DNA of 64,000 bases, taken from the NCBI GenBank assembly GCA_905221615.1, contig CAJNDT010003979.1, forward strand, positions 508,501 through 572,500, read 5' to 3'. Shown piece after piece: positions 31,181 through 40,927 of this stretch (position 1 is the first letter of the stretch; every line of letters starts with the position of its first letter). Source of the DNA: Symbiodinium sp. CCMP2592 (taxonomy: Eukaryota > Sar > Dinophyceae > Suessiales > Symbiodiniaceae). The notes under the pieces were generated by a model. The model made no database searches and was not told where the DNA came from. It saw nothing but the letters and a program-made list of their open reading frames with translations. A program made the position numbers and the translations under genes.

Positions 31181-32293
31181 ATGTTCATGTGTCTCCGACC
31201 TGCATACCATGTCATAGACTTGACAGATGTTGCTGAGCCTGAAGTCCCGAACTGCGAGTTAGCCTGTGAGCCCACGCAACCACAGCCCTTAGACTCCTCT
31301 CAGGACCAAGCCCTTGACACAACCCTGGAACAGCCCCTGAAACGCCCCAGAAAGCCAACAAGCCAGGACATCCCCGAGGATCTACGGACACCCCCCCACA
31401 ACCCGAGGTTGCCGTCGTTCGGTTTTTTTGAAGACCACCTGCTACGTGCCGTGGAGTTCAGGGCGTACAGACTGCTAAGTCGAGAACAACCACCGGAACG
31501 TGAGGACTTGGTGAACCTTTTTCGAATGGTGCCGCGTTCGTACCGTCGTCGTGCTGGTGGTGATAGGGATGCTGTAGGCACATACATCGTGGCCGGATGT
31601 AACCCTCGGCATAACGACTGTCCTTTGGCCACCTGCACTGAAACCCCGTACTTCGTGATGCTTGTGAACAGGTACATTCGTAAGCTTGCCCCAATGTTGC
31701 CCTACACTAATTTCGTCCTCCGCGAAGGCCTTGTAGGACAACCCCACCGGGACACAAAGAATGGACCTTTCTTCTCAATGATTGTGAACCTGCATGAACC
31801 GACAGGCGCAGAAGGGCTCTGGGTACAAGACTCCCTAGGCACATGCTTCAAACAGCATCTTGGAACCCTACTCCCAGGCCGAGTCGAGGACATCACGGAA
31901 CCCTACTTTTTCAACGCTAGGAAACTTTTGCATGCAGGACATCTGGTCCCTGGGGCAGACCCAAGTAATAGGGTTACACTGGTTGCCTTCACAATCCTCA
32001 ATGCTAAGAATGTGAGTGAAGATCTTTGGCAGCATATGGTAGGACTGGGCTTCCACCTCCCGAGTAGCACGATGGTAAGACAGGCCACTCTTGGGTTTTT
32101 GCCGAATGACTTCGGCTGCAACAGAAACCCAGACCTCAAGCAACTCAATATCCTTGAAGCCCTGGCCCTTAGTCGAGAACGGCAGGCTCTGGAACAGTCC
32201 GCAGAGAAGGTGACAATGGAACAGCAGAAGCGATGCCCTTTTCAGGACCTCATGTTGAAACCCATTCTCATTGAGGACACCCAGAACAGCTAG
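31181..32293 (+). CDS. 2OG-Fe(II) oxygenase-like retrogene protein, 370 aa
   Basis: An intact single-exon gene. Residues 1-80 are a low-complexity, Pro-rich leader with KRPRK. The rest looks like a double-stranded beta-helix 2-oxoglutarate/Fe(II) oxygenase: an HxD motif in GQPHRDTKN (His189, Asp191), a distal His251 in RKLLHAGH and an Arg264 in SNRVTLVAF, the expected Fe- and 2OG-binding set. GLWVQD before the middle loop matches the usual G-G-x-L-W-V-x-x of such dinoflagellate proteins, though one Gly is replaced. Many Symbiodiniaceae proteins with this domain sit next to reverse transcriptases; none is visible here. Substrate unknown. The start is the first ATG after the leader relict. Confidence 0.8.
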   Translation: MFMCLRPAYHVIDLTDVAEPEVPNCELACEPTQPQPLDSSQDQALDTTLEQPLKRPRKPTSQDIPEDLRTPPHNPRLPSFGFFEDHLLRAVEFRAYRLLSREQPPEREDLVNLFRMVPRSYRRRAGGDRDAVGTYIVAGCNPRHNDCPLATCTETPYFVMLVNRYIRKLAPMLPYTNFVLREGLVGQPHRDTKNGPFFSMIVNLHEPTGAEGLWVQDSLGTCFKQHLGTLLPGRVEDITEPYFFNARKLLHAGHLVPGADPSNRVTLVAFTILNAKNVSEDLWQHMVGLGFHLPSSTMVRQATLGFLPNDFGCNRNPDLKQLNILEALALSRERQALEQSAEKVTMEQQKRCPFQDLMLKPILIEDTQNS

Positions 32294-33586
32294 GTCGCGC
32301 CAGCAACCCACGAGCTTACAGTGTGTAATACACTTGCCCGTGCAGGACTTGCCAGGTATGCCCTTTGCAGGACTGTGAATTTGATGCATGTGCTGGACTG
32401 TGAATTTGTTGCATGGATGCATGATGCATGATGAATGATGTCTGTGATGGTGCTACGGGGTACGTCGGTCTTGGGACCCCCGTCGTCTGGTCACCGGGGA
32501 GGGAGTGCTTACGACCTTGCCACCCCTCTTCTAGCGGGTTTTACCCTTGTTCCCCTTCTTTCCTTAATGAAACCACCAACCCGCGACCCCCGCTGCAGCC
32601 ATGGGACTGCCTTTCTGCGAAGCGAAGCCTGCTATGGAGACAAACAGGAGATGAGCACTTCCTTACCTGACTCGCTGCAACAAGACGCAGATCGGAAATG
32701 GACGGGACATCACTTTGTGAGCTCGAAAGGCCGCCAGGTCCCCCACTACACGCGTGGGCCTGCCCTCGACTGTGAACGAATGCTGAGTTCTGACCATGCC
32801 TGTCCTGTGGGTGTGCTGCACATCTCTTGGTCGGCGAGCGTACATGTTACAGGTCACTGAGATCAAGAGAGAGTGTCGATGAGACACCTATCTCTCTGCA
32901 AGCCTGCCTGTTTTGACCCATGACCGCGATGGTCCGACCGTAGATAGCCAGTACAAGCACCGCAGAATTTGGGGCCACAAGAGAAGGATGTCATTTTGAC
33001 GACCGACAGATGCACGAGAAACCCTGCCCGACAGCCGCGAGTCCGGGAAACTCTGCACCTACCGAATGCGAACGCTCGAGCCATGTGACCTGAGCCTGAC
33101 CGGTGAGTCTGTTTCACCACCACCTACAGCACAGGTTGCTCTGTTGGAATCTACAAGAGGCTTCCGTGTACTCAAGTTCCACGTAGGCTAGTGCGTGCCT
33201 CATGTAGAATTTGCAGAGTGACGCAAGCTCAAAGTAGCCACAGTAGTCAACCAATGTAAGACCTCGTCTTCCTCTGCTGACCGCCCTAGCTAGACTCAAG
33301 ACACTCAGCGCCCACACTTTTCTAATGTCATGGTCTGGGTCTTACTGTGTTCAAGTTGATCGATGTGTTGTTTCGTGGCGACGAGTGACCATAACTGATC
33401 CTCACGCCAGTCCATTGTTCTGGAGTCCGATGTTATTTCGAGTTTTAAATGATAGGCCTCGTGGTGAACTGGCACAAGTGAGGATCGATCTTTGCCTCTT
33501 TTCACACCGACCTCGCACCTAAGAACCTCGCCTGGCATGTCCGAGTTGTGAGAGCGTAAACTCAAACCCTGAGTTTGAGAGTCGAA
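32294..33586. other. 3' part of the retroposed insertion, no gene seen
   Basis: After the stop codon come imperfect direct repeats (AGGACTGTGAATTTGATGCATG, in two versions near 32366 and 32396) and then 1.1 kb with only short overlapping frames. It is most simply the 3' untranslated part of the copied transcript or co-inserted flank. Confidence 0.5.
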
Positions 33587-34042
33587 ACCCCAAAATCTCT
33601 CCTCACCCAAATCGTATGTGAAACTCGAATCCTTAAAACCCCTAAAGAGCCATGCGAGAGGGAAAAGAAAACCCTAGAGATTTCATTCAACAGCACTGGG
33701 CCACAAGAAAACTCCCAAGCACTGAAACTTAACATGCCTTTTTGTAGAAGAACAACGTCAGGGGCTTGAACCGCTGCAGGGTCTAGGCAGCATGGGCGGG
33801 TTGTGCGCCTGTGCGACATGCATCGGCTTCCGCAAGGCCTTGAGCTTCCAGCTCTCGTTCTGCACTGCGTTTATAGATCCGTTTGGAGCAAGCACTGTGC
33901 AGGGTTTTTGAGCCTCCTCTTTCCGCCCCAAAGACGACCATCACTTAAAGTCGGAGAGAGGTGTATGTGTAGCATCAACTTGTACAGTCTGTTTCAGCTG
34001 GCTGCTGGCATTCATGGCGTGGATTGACATTGCCTTGCCGCA

Positions 34043-34640
34043 TCAAAGCTTGTGCCGTTGTGGAGTCGCTGTCAAGTCTGGCAGGATGCCGAAGCTCCGA
34101 TCCAAGAGTCGGTGCCTGAACTCGTTGTTGTTGTTGTTGCAGAGTGAGTAAGAGGTGACTTCCTTTGCGGATAGGGGATGTGTTCGTCGACGCAGTCTTG
34201 CAGCGGCCGCTTGCGGGAGATCAAGATAGGTTGCCCTGTGAGACTCAGGAAAGTTGAGATCCCCCGGAGTGAGGATGAACGCACCAGCGATGATCTCAGC
34301 TTGTGCCCACGAACATTGGCGGCGGGTGGCTTTCGAGATACAAAACTCCAACGCAAGTGCCATTCTGATTTCGTAGGGTCATTTGGAGCTGGAAAGCCAA
34401 CGGGAACCAGTTCGTCAGTGGTGTGGTCACGGATTCGATCAAGACCTTGTAAGCACCGAGGCCACATTGGTGTCTGCAGCCAGGTTGAGCCGGCCGCAAA
34501 GGCGGACGGCAGACAAGAGGGAAGTCTCGTTGAGAGGGGAGGGTTGGCGGGAGCAGGGTGGTGAGCGGGGGTCGAGGGCAAACTGCAGAACACTGACCAC
34601 CTCAAAAGCAATATATACCTGGGGCGTCGAAGGTATGCCT
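34043..34640 (-). pseudogene. Minus-strand coding remnant, possible retroelement endonuclease
   Basis: Two minus frames look like protein: DELVPVGFPAPNDPTKSEWH (frame of 34072-34659), then EIIAGAFILTPGDLNFPESH with RATYLDLPQAAAARLRRRTH (frame of 34043-34363). GDLNF resembles the GDFN motif of the endonuclease/exonuclease/phosphatase domain carried by non-LTR retroelements. The frame change marks decay. The assignment rests on one motif and is weak. Confidence 0.3.
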
Positions 34641-34663
34641 TTTTATTGGCCCTTTCCAAAAGG

Positions 34664-34722
34664 TGCGTAAATATCCCATTCCCGAAAAAGGGTGCGTAAA
34701 TGACCGTAATCGTGTTTAGGCC
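34664..34722. repeat. GTGCGTAAA-type motif cluster, upstream
   Basis: AAAAGGTGCGTAAATA and AAAAGGGTGCGTAAATGA occur side by side, followed by TGACCGTAAT. The same motif style fills 43150-43545 and recurs at 51985-52060. Confidence 0.6.
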
Positions 34723-35514
34723 CTTATATTATATACCCTATAATATATAAACCCTGACATAAACCCTATCCCTACTCCCCGAAAACAACCCAATAATCTG
34801 CCTTGAGGCCAAAGCTGTGGAAGCCGTGGTGCTGATGGCTCCCAGTGCAGTTCGAAAGGGTTCGTAGATTCGTGATGCAGCAACATAGGGGTATAGTGTC
34901 CTTCTAGCTTGGGATTATCAGCAGATACGTGGACTTCCCGATTTTAGGCACGAAATGTCGTGGAATTCTGCATGCAGGATGTTCTATATAGATGCATGTG
35001 CACTCTAGTGAAACCTCGGTTGCTGATGGCTCCCTGTACCTCCTGGTCTTCCTGGCTAGATTGGGTTTGAGGCCTCTGAGCTCCCGGGGAACATTAGGGC
35101 GCCAGTCCTCCGTGGCAGGGCGGACAGTGGTTGGATGGCTTCGACTTTACGCCTTGCGTGGTGAAGGCTGGGCAGAGGGCTTTCAATCCAAAATGGTGCG
35201 GACTGTTGTTTTGTGCAGGGCGAGCTGTCGCTGGTGGATGATGGTTTGTAAGACCATACATTTCGCATGTGCAGCTGGCTAGTTTGAGCTGTCCTTTGTG
35301 TTGTGGTTGTATTATAATTGTTGGCAATCATGGCCTTTGCCAGGGCTGCGGTTCCTGGTCCGACGAGCTGGAATGTGGGTCAGGCACACCTTTTTGCACT
35401 TGGAATTATAATCAGTCTTGAAAGCAGATCGCTGGTGACTGCATCTATGCCAGTTTGTTTGCATTCCTGCAGAATTTTGATCCGGAAGGTGTGTTCGAGT
35501 GTTCCTAGACTAGG

Positions 35515-35880
35515 GATCCAATGGCTGCAGCGAGCAGCTTCCAAGCTAGGGACTTCCAGTGGGTGGCACAGTTGCCGGTCCTCTGGGAAAACAACCGTGC
35601 CTTCCGTGAACGGTCTTTGAATGGCCAGTCGCTGTTGCGTGGGATTCACCAGCCCGGGCATGGAGACCGCGAAGTCGTGCTTGGCAACATTCAGTGCTGC
35701 AAGTTGAATGGCGAGGTGTTGAAAGTCGTCCTGAAACTTATGGGTGACGAAGGGTGCATTTTTGTAGCCAAAGTTTACCTGCTTCATGCAGCTGCATTGG
35801 AGTTTCATAGCAACTCTGGATATCCGGAAGCCGCCTCTTTGGGCGCGGTGGCTCATTCGGACGGCTGGGGCTTGAAACGC
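35515..35880 (+). CDS. Gene A exon 1: N-terminal globular domain
   Basis: The frame reads DPMAAASSFQARDFQWVAQL, then RERSLNGQSLLRGIHQPGHG, then DREVVLGNIQCCKLNGEVLK and a beta-like VVLKLM...VAKVYLLHAAALEF. I recall the S-L-N-G-Q-x-L-x-R-G and REIVLGN-type motif from the N-terminal part of large dinoflagellate repeat-family proteins. The true 5' end is not identified; an ATG at 35329 in another frame is a possible earlier exon. The 3' splice boundary lies between 35830 and 35890. Confidence 0.6.
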
Positions 35881-36025
35881 ATGCTGAGCTTCTTGAAGCG
35901 CAAATGGATGAGGGGTCAGACACCTCGTGTATCTCGATTGTGTCCAGAATGTTTGCGTTTCTTGATGTGGTTTGTGGGTGTATTTGGTTTGCAAACCTCG
36001 CTTCCTTGGTCTGTCTGTGGATAAG

Positions 36026-36100
36026 GACAGACTGATTCGTGCATTGGTTGCTGAGTTCCAGCGGGCCTACGAGACTCTCAGGGCTGAAGCTTTTCTGAAG
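36026..36100 (+). CDS. Gene A exon: 25-codon helical segment
   Basis: DRLIRALVAEFQRAYETLRA then EAFLK, exactly 25 codons, bounded by ATAAG on the left and GAAG|ATTC on the right. A charged helix that fits a coiled coil. The donor is not GT, which would fit the AG-repeat type of dinoflagellate intron in which cut sites slide by one base. Confidence 0.5.
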
Positions 36101-36171
36101 ATTCAAGCAACATGTTGCATGTGCAGTCTAGAGCTTAAGATTCTTAATTGGAGGTTTAGTGGTCTGTTGAG

Positions 36172-36543
36172 GCTGTTGGCGATCGCATAGCGCGGGCTCT
36201 CAGAGCTCGAGGGGACGATGATGACACCGATGATCCAGATGGAGCCCTTGATGTGGACTCCGACCAGTGCCGTGCCCCTGCACCGGCACTGGCCGAGGTT
36301 TTCGAAGCGCCCCCGCCAGCCCCCGCAGCCGTCGAGGAGCCAGTGGCCACGGCAGCAGATGTCGTGCTTCCGGCCCCGGCCAGCGAGGTGCCGCAGGACG
36401 GGGCACCAGCAGAGACTGAGGATGAAGAGAAGGCCAAGGATGCGATGCAGGATCGGCCACCGTCCCAGGAAGACTTGATAGCGCAACTCAGAATTGCGGA
36501 GCTGAAGCTCGAGGCCAAACGCTTGCAGCTGGGCTTTGTTTCA
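36172..36543 (+). CDS. Gene A exon: acidic Ala/Pro-rich linker and helix
   Basis: After a TTGAG acceptor the frame gives AVGDRIARALRARGDDDDTD, a Pro/Ala-rich stretch (APPPAPAAVEEPVA), an acidic part (ETEDEEKAKDA) and a helix IAQLRIAELKLEAKRLQLGF. The stop at 36547-36549 is probably intronic. A low-complexity linker between domains. Confidence 0.55.
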
Positions 36544-36741
36544 CGGTGAAGTAGAGATGCCATGACCCATAAACATTTCGTCAGCTCACGATTTAGCATT
36601 CGAGGATGGCCATAGAGCGGAAGCGTGCTGTGAAGCAGTTTGCCAAGAGCCTGCCACGAGGAATTCCGAGATTTTTCTTTTGATTCATACATGCAGTGAT
36701 ACAGCCTATCATGTCCATGCAGGGACATTTGTCATGCATAG

Positions 36742-37889
36742 TTGTGGATTTCGGAGGACCGATCGCTGTGGATTCAGATGATGAGGCAAACCCTTCACCC
36801 CCGGTCAAGTCTGCTGCATTGCTTCCGACCTCCGCGGCAAATCCGGATGCTTTGGAGACCCAGCCTTTCGAGATGGACACTCAGACGGTGCAAGATGTCC
36901 TGACTAGGTTGGACCAGCCCGTGCCATCGCCCCCTGCCAAGACCTTTGCTGAGCTTCAGACTTTGGTCCTGAGCCCCCAGAACACTACGTCGCCGGTTGC
37001 GTCGCCTTTGGTGCCGCCAGCCGAAACGGAGACCCCGAGTCCCCGAGGTGTTCCTGTGGCTGAAATCACGCCGGTGAAGACTTATGCCAGTCGCGACGAT
37101 CAGCTTCAAGTGAAGGGCGCCAACGAGGACGAGAAGAAGGCCAGAGCGGCTGAGAAGGAGGCACAAAAGGCTGAGAAAGCTACTCGTGGGAGAGGCCGGG
37201 GTGGCCGTGGCAGAGGCCGCGGTAATGCGCGGAAGACGTCCCATGCCGCTGACGAGCTGCACCATGGCCAGGATGACGAGACCAAGGCAGAGGTTGCTGA
37301 TGCCGAGGCCTCGGGGAGTGCAGAGATGGAGAAGGGCAAGAAGAAGAAAGGGGGCCGACCCAGGAAGGATCAGCAAGACGAGTGTCCGCAGACCGAGACG
37401 GGCAAGAAGAACAAAGGGGGCCGACCCAGGAAGGATCAGCAAGACGAGTGTCCGGAGATTGAGACGGGCAATGGCAAGAACAAAGGGGGCCGACCCAGAA
37501 AGGATCAGCAAGACGAGTGTCCCGAGTCCGAGACGGGCAATGGCATGAACAAAGGGGGCCGACGCAAGAAGGATCAGCAAGACGAGTGTCCGGAGACCAC
37601 GGGCAAAGCTAAGAAAGCCAAAAAGGGAAATGCAGCAGCTGAAGCTGCCGATGCTCCAGCCTTGCGAGTTCGTGGCAAGAGATGCGCGGAAGTGGCTTCG
37701 CAGCCGAAGTCCAAGCGTGTGCCAGTGCCAGTGCAGACCCAAAGTGGCTATACGTGGCCCTTGACCTTTGCTCGCCGCTACCGCCCCCGTGGGGACAACT
37801 ACACCCAGAAGCTCTGGGAGGGATGTATTCTTGCATTCAAGAATGTGATCGTGTCCCACCTCGAACCGGGCTCGCAATCGGCCGCTCAG
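36742..37889 (+). CDS. Gene A exon: charged AT-hook-repeat region plus TFARRYRP domain
   Basis: One 382-codon exon after a GCATAG acceptor. It runs from VVDFGGPIAVDSDDEANPSP through a Pro/Thr-rich linker and an RG-rich patch (RGRGRGGRGRGRG). Four tandem units of 22-24 codons follow, each with KGGRPRKDQQDECP (the last has GRRKK). A basic stretch and a globular end, TFARRYRPRGDNYTQKLWEG, complete it. GRPRK is the core of the AT-hook, so minor-groove DNA binding is a fair inference. The TFARRYRP...LW...F segment is one I recall from many dinoflagellate proteins. The exon ends at CAG|GC, a GC donor. Confidence 0.75.
37342..37605 (+). repeat. Four coding tandem repeats of about 69 bp (AT-hook-like)
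   Basis: Units begin near 37350, 37413, 37482 and 37551, each encoding KGGRPRKDQQDECP plus a variable ETG linker. Length differences are whole codons (GK against GNGK), so the frame is kept. Confidence 0.9.
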
Positions 37890-38050
37890 GCCGGATTTTT
37901 CGTTGGGCAACTACTTTGGGATGTGTGTTTTTAGATCGGTTCAGTGAGCTCGAAACATTATATGGGTTACCTCTTGTTCCTGGTGTATTAATGATCATCT
38001 ATAGATTTACATCCATAAACTCTTGTTTTCATCTGTACACAAGATCTAAT

Positions 38051-38106
38051 ACCCTAAACCGTATAAACCCTAAACCCTAAACCCTAAACTAAACTAAAAA
38101 ACCCTA
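38051..38106. repeat. Interstitial telomere-type repeat, C-rich strand
   Basis: AAACCCTAAACCCTAAACCC and degenerate neighbours, inside the GC-AG intron 37890-38126. (CCCTAAA)n is the plant- and dinoflagellate-type telomere repeat. Confidence 0.9.
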
Positions 38107-38126
38107 CACTCCTCGGCCCTTTGCAG

Positions 38127-38224
38127 TCCGACTTCTTCGATTTTGCGAAGCAGTTCATCCCGAACGATGAGAAAGTTTCCACTCGAGTTGCAATGTTCAA
38201 GAGCTGCTCTTTGGCAGCTGCTAG
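38127..38224 (+). CDS. Gene A exon: continuation of TFARRYRP domain
   Basis: After TTTGCAG the frame reads SDFFDFAKQFIPNDEKVSTR and VAMFKSCSLAAAR. It joins in phase 0 to the previous exon (...GSQSAAQ) across a 237-nt GC-AG intron. It ends at GCTAG|GTTTGT, a GT donor. The joined reading keeps an aromatic helical pattern. Confidence 0.65.
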
Positions 38225-38728
38225 GTTTGTAGAGACGCTCGAGCAAGCCTGAGCCTGGGCCCTTGATTCGTCCTAGTGGATCGATGTATATCATTTTAGC
38301 TACAATAAGCAGTTTAAGTGCACAAAAGTTTCATCCTGTGTACGGGCTTTCTGCTTGAGCTGCTAGAAACGAGGCCGCTCGATTTGCATCCATAGGATGA
38401 TGCTGCAACGGGCCAGTTGGGGTCCATGCTGTCTGGTAGTATTAATGCGCTACCGGGGAAGAGCCTTAAGGGCTCGCCAGGGGTGCTTCGATCAATGCTA
38501 GCGCTTGTGTGCTTTCAGACTGCATGCTGGCTTTCTACACAATTCGTGACTGCTGTGCGGCCTCTGCTCAGAGTCCACGACCACGGCTATGGATACCGTC
38601 TGAAGCAAAATAACTCTTGCAACAGTCGTTGTGTGACCAGTGCATGCAGATTGAAGCTTTGGGACTGCCAGATTTCTACCATACAATCAAGCTTCTAAAT
38701 TCTTAAGTACGACTCTCCCTGTGGCCAG

Positions 38729-38824
38729 GTGAAGAACTTCTTTCGCCGCAAGAGTGCCCAGACTCGCTTGCTCAGTGCAGCTGCTTCAAAGCGCCAGCAG
38801 GCAATCAGCAGCCAGCCTCGCTAG
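38729..38824 (+). CDS. Gene A candidate exon: basic helix
   Basis: After GGCCAG the frame gives VKNFFRRKSAQTRLLSAAAS and KRQQAISSQPR. It is basic and helical and fits the style of the flanking exons. The phase relation to its neighbours is not established. Confidence 0.4.
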   Translation: MKNFFRRKSAQTRLLSAAASKRQQAISSQPR

Positions 38825-39010
38825 TTTATGTGTCGCTTGCATACAAGAGCTTGTCATGTTTGTATCGTTTGCAACGCCGGGCAACACTCATGCTGCACTT
38901 GGTCCAAGGGCTGCTTCTTGTGGTCTGGGCTACAATACTGACAGTGGGGAGTATGAGATGGTCGACTTAAGATTGATCGATAGTTTCGGAGAGTTCTGAA
39001 TTCCTGAAAG

Positions 39011-39099
39011 TAGCTGGGCTCGCCTCCCCGGTTCCTGACATGGTGAAGCGCAGCTTCGAAGAAGTGGCGATCAGCTTGATTCGCCTCGGATCACCCAAG
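39011..39099 (+). CDS. Gene A candidate exon
   Basis: Between GAAAG and CAAG|GTCTTT the frame gives VAGLASPVPDMVKRSFEEVA then ISLIRLGSPK. GT donor. It looks like protein; its position before the methyltransferase-like exons suggests the same gene. Confidence 0.45.
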
Positions 39100-39840
39100 G
39101 TCTTTGGGCGGGCATTGTAGGTTTCATATTGTTTTTCGATTGTTTTCAATTCAGTTGTGGTGCAACTTTCCATACATTGTCCTGGCTTTGAGGTGGGGTC
39201 TATGTTTCTCTAGAGCTGCTTCGGAAGTTCAGTGTCGGGTGGTTCGGGTTCAATAGCCTGGTTGAAACCTCCTGCTGAAATCCGAAGCATTTCTCACTGC
39301 ATTAGGTTAACTTATAAACCTGTATGAGTTTGGGGTATACACAATATGACAAAGTTAGCATTTCTTCGTGGCCAATCATATCATGATTATTGGGGTGCTT
39401 CAAAGAATCAGAAACTCCTCTCTGCCCCAGGTTTTCGTCCTTTGCATTTTGCTGCTGTTATGGAACGAAAGCATTGACTTCGACAAGGACGGCTGCCCTT
39501 CTACTTGGGTTAGCTTGGGGTGTTCTAAATAATTCTTTACAGTTTGAGGTTAATAGAGGGTTTCGGGATAGGAGTCTCAAGGTTTTGTTGCCAGGATCTA
39601 GGCAAATCCTTGATGCTATATAGCAATGTTATATTGTGTGCTGCAAGTATGCCTCGTTTGGACCCCAGCCTTGAGGCTCCGGTCTAGCTTAGCAGAAATC
39701 ACAATAAGGGCATGGTTTTGGATTACATTCGTCACCTATACGGTTAATACCCTGTAATCTGATTGTTCTAAGGTCTAGTTGTGCAGCACACCCCTGGCAC
39801 GCACACAAACACACTTAGGCTTGGAATGCAATACTACCCT

Positions 39841-39920
39841 GTCTCTCTCTCTCTCTCTCTCTCTCGGTTTAGGGTTTAGGGTTTAGGGTCTCTCTCTCTC
39901 TCTCTCTCTCTGTCTCTCGT
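39841..39920. repeat. (CT)n with embedded TTTAGGG repeat
   Basis: Two CT tracts (39842-39864 and 39889-39917) flank GGTTTAGGGTTTAGGGTTTA-GGG at 39866-39888. The telomere-type repeat is in the opposite orientation to that at 38051-38106. Confidence 0.93.
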
Positions 39921-40056
39921 TCTCACATAAGTGCCACAAGAAATCCTGGAACTCTGATTCCAAGCAAACCTGGGTTCTACCCAAGTACCTACCACACCTC
40001 CCAGATAAACCCACCATAAATTCCCCAATCGATATACAATCCCACACATTCGCCAG

Positions 40057-40225
40057 GATATCGATCTCGCGGAGCTCTTCAGTGGATCCGGAACCCTCTC
40101 CAAGGAGTTCTATTATGAGGGTAAGGAGGTGGTCGCATGTGATTTGAAATATGGCCGGGGCATGGATATATGTCAATCCTCTGGATTCGGGTGGCTTGCA
40201 TTGAAACTAGCTTATGAGTCTGTGC
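40057..40225 (+). CDS. Gene A exon: methyltransferase-like motif I
   Basis: After CGCCAG the frame gives DIDLAELFSGSGTLSKEFYY, then EGKEVVACDLKYGRGMDI, then SSGFGWLALKLAYES. E-L-F-S-G-S-G-x-L-S is the glycine loop (motif I) of C5 DNA methyltransferase-type folds. VVACDL has the acidic residue expected at the end of the next strand (motif II). I recall the same E-L-F-S/A-G-x-G ... D-I-x-Y-G ... M-D-I series in dinoflagellate repeat proteins. The catalytic PCQ motif is not visible, so activity is doubtful. The donor is unresolved (GC donor at 40226 would fit phase). Confidence 0.72.
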
Positions 40226-40305
40226 TACATCTTGCCACCAGTGTAGTATGTCTTACTGGAGCCCAGGACATTCTGTTCAGCGGTTCTATGTGGTCGGCCG
40301 AATAG

Positions 40306-40437
40306 CTGTGTATGGCTTGGTGTTCTTTGCAGCTCCTGGGTTTCTATCTCCCGCCCGTCAACAAGAAGATCATATGCTAATCCCGAAGGCTTTGAAGGCT
40401 ACGAGAAGGTGAGAACGGCTAACCTGATGGCCGCAAG
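40306..40437 (+). CDS. Gene A exon: CSSWV motif
   Basis: After AATAG the frame gives VWLGVLCSSWVSISRPSTRR then SYANPEGFEGYEKVRTANLM and AAR. The C-S-S-W-V ... T-x-R-S ... P-x-G ... A-N motif is one I recall as directly following the ELFSGSG exon in related dinoflagellate proteins. The Cys lies where a methyltransferase would have PCQ. It ends at CAAG|GC, another GC donor, and joins with the next exon as AG|G (Arg). Confidence 0.7.
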
Positions 40438-40506
40438 GCCCGGTTCGAAAAAGATCCCCTGACTTAACTACACTTCAAACTTAATGCTCCGGGGTCCAAT
40501 ATTCAG

Positions 40507-40624
40507 GTCGGCCTTTCTATGCCTTCTGGCTGCAGCTTTGGGTCAATGGTGGGTGATCGAGCAGCCCAGAACATCCTTGCTTTTGCAGAGTCAACGCTTC
40601 AAATGGCTTCGGGACAAACTACAG
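40507..40624 (+). CDS. Gene A exon: WVIEQP motif
   Basis: After ATTCAG the frame gives SAFLCLLAAALGQWWVIEQP then RTSLLLQSQRFKWLRDKLQ, ending at CAG|GTAACT. (V/I)-E-Q-P sits where C5 methyltransferases have the ENV motif VI. Joining 40306-40437 and 40507-40624 removes a 69-nt GC-AG intron and keeps the frame. All three motif exons are in the order expected for a split methyltransferase-like domain. Confidence 0.72.
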
Positions 40625-40927
40625 GTAACTTGTGCCATTGGCATTACCGAATGCTTGGTCTTGGGGGTCAAGCTTGCTGCCTAGGACCTACAATTCCTGA
40701 GTTCGGATAGCTTCGGCCCAGGTGTATAGGAGGCCTTCGTGAAGGTTCTCTTCGGAAATTTTCTTCAGGTGATTTATAGTCCTTAACCGGAAGCCGGAAG
40801 CCCGAATATCACGTGTTCAAATTCCTGAAAACTACCCTCTTATGTGGTGTAATAACCCCGCAATGTGTGACAAGCCTGGGTCGACCCTCTTTAAAGCGAA
40901 AACCACCTCAACCCACGAAACTAGGCT

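Larger units (their letters stand above)
31114..33586 (+). mobile_element. Retroposed cDNA insertion carrying the oxygenase-like gene
   Basis: Duplication B is continuous at 57679/57680 (...TCTAGACCC then AAAATCTCTCC). Here the two sides are separated by about 2.47 kb, with ACCC (31110-31113) on the left and ACCCC (33587-33591) on the right as the likely target duplication. The insert opens with the spliced-leader relict and continues with an intronless CDS and 1.3 kb of 3' sequence. No poly-A tract is visible at the right end. A 7-bp inverted repeat (AAACTCA/TGAGTTT) lies next to the right junction. Confidence 0.85.

Noticed and set aside
31300..32422. Several minus-strand ORFs over the oxygenase-like gene
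   Set aside because: Shadows of a well-supported plus-strand CDS.
35380..35994. 204-codon minus-strand ORF
   Set aside because: Antisense to gene A exon 1, which carries the recalled SLNGQ/REVVLGN motif and fits neighbouring exons.
36795..37910. 371-codon minus-strand ORF opposite the AT-hook exon
   Set aside because: Shadow of the plus-strand exon, which has clear repeats and recognised motifs; the antisense frame is a Leu/Ser/Gly-rich mirror.
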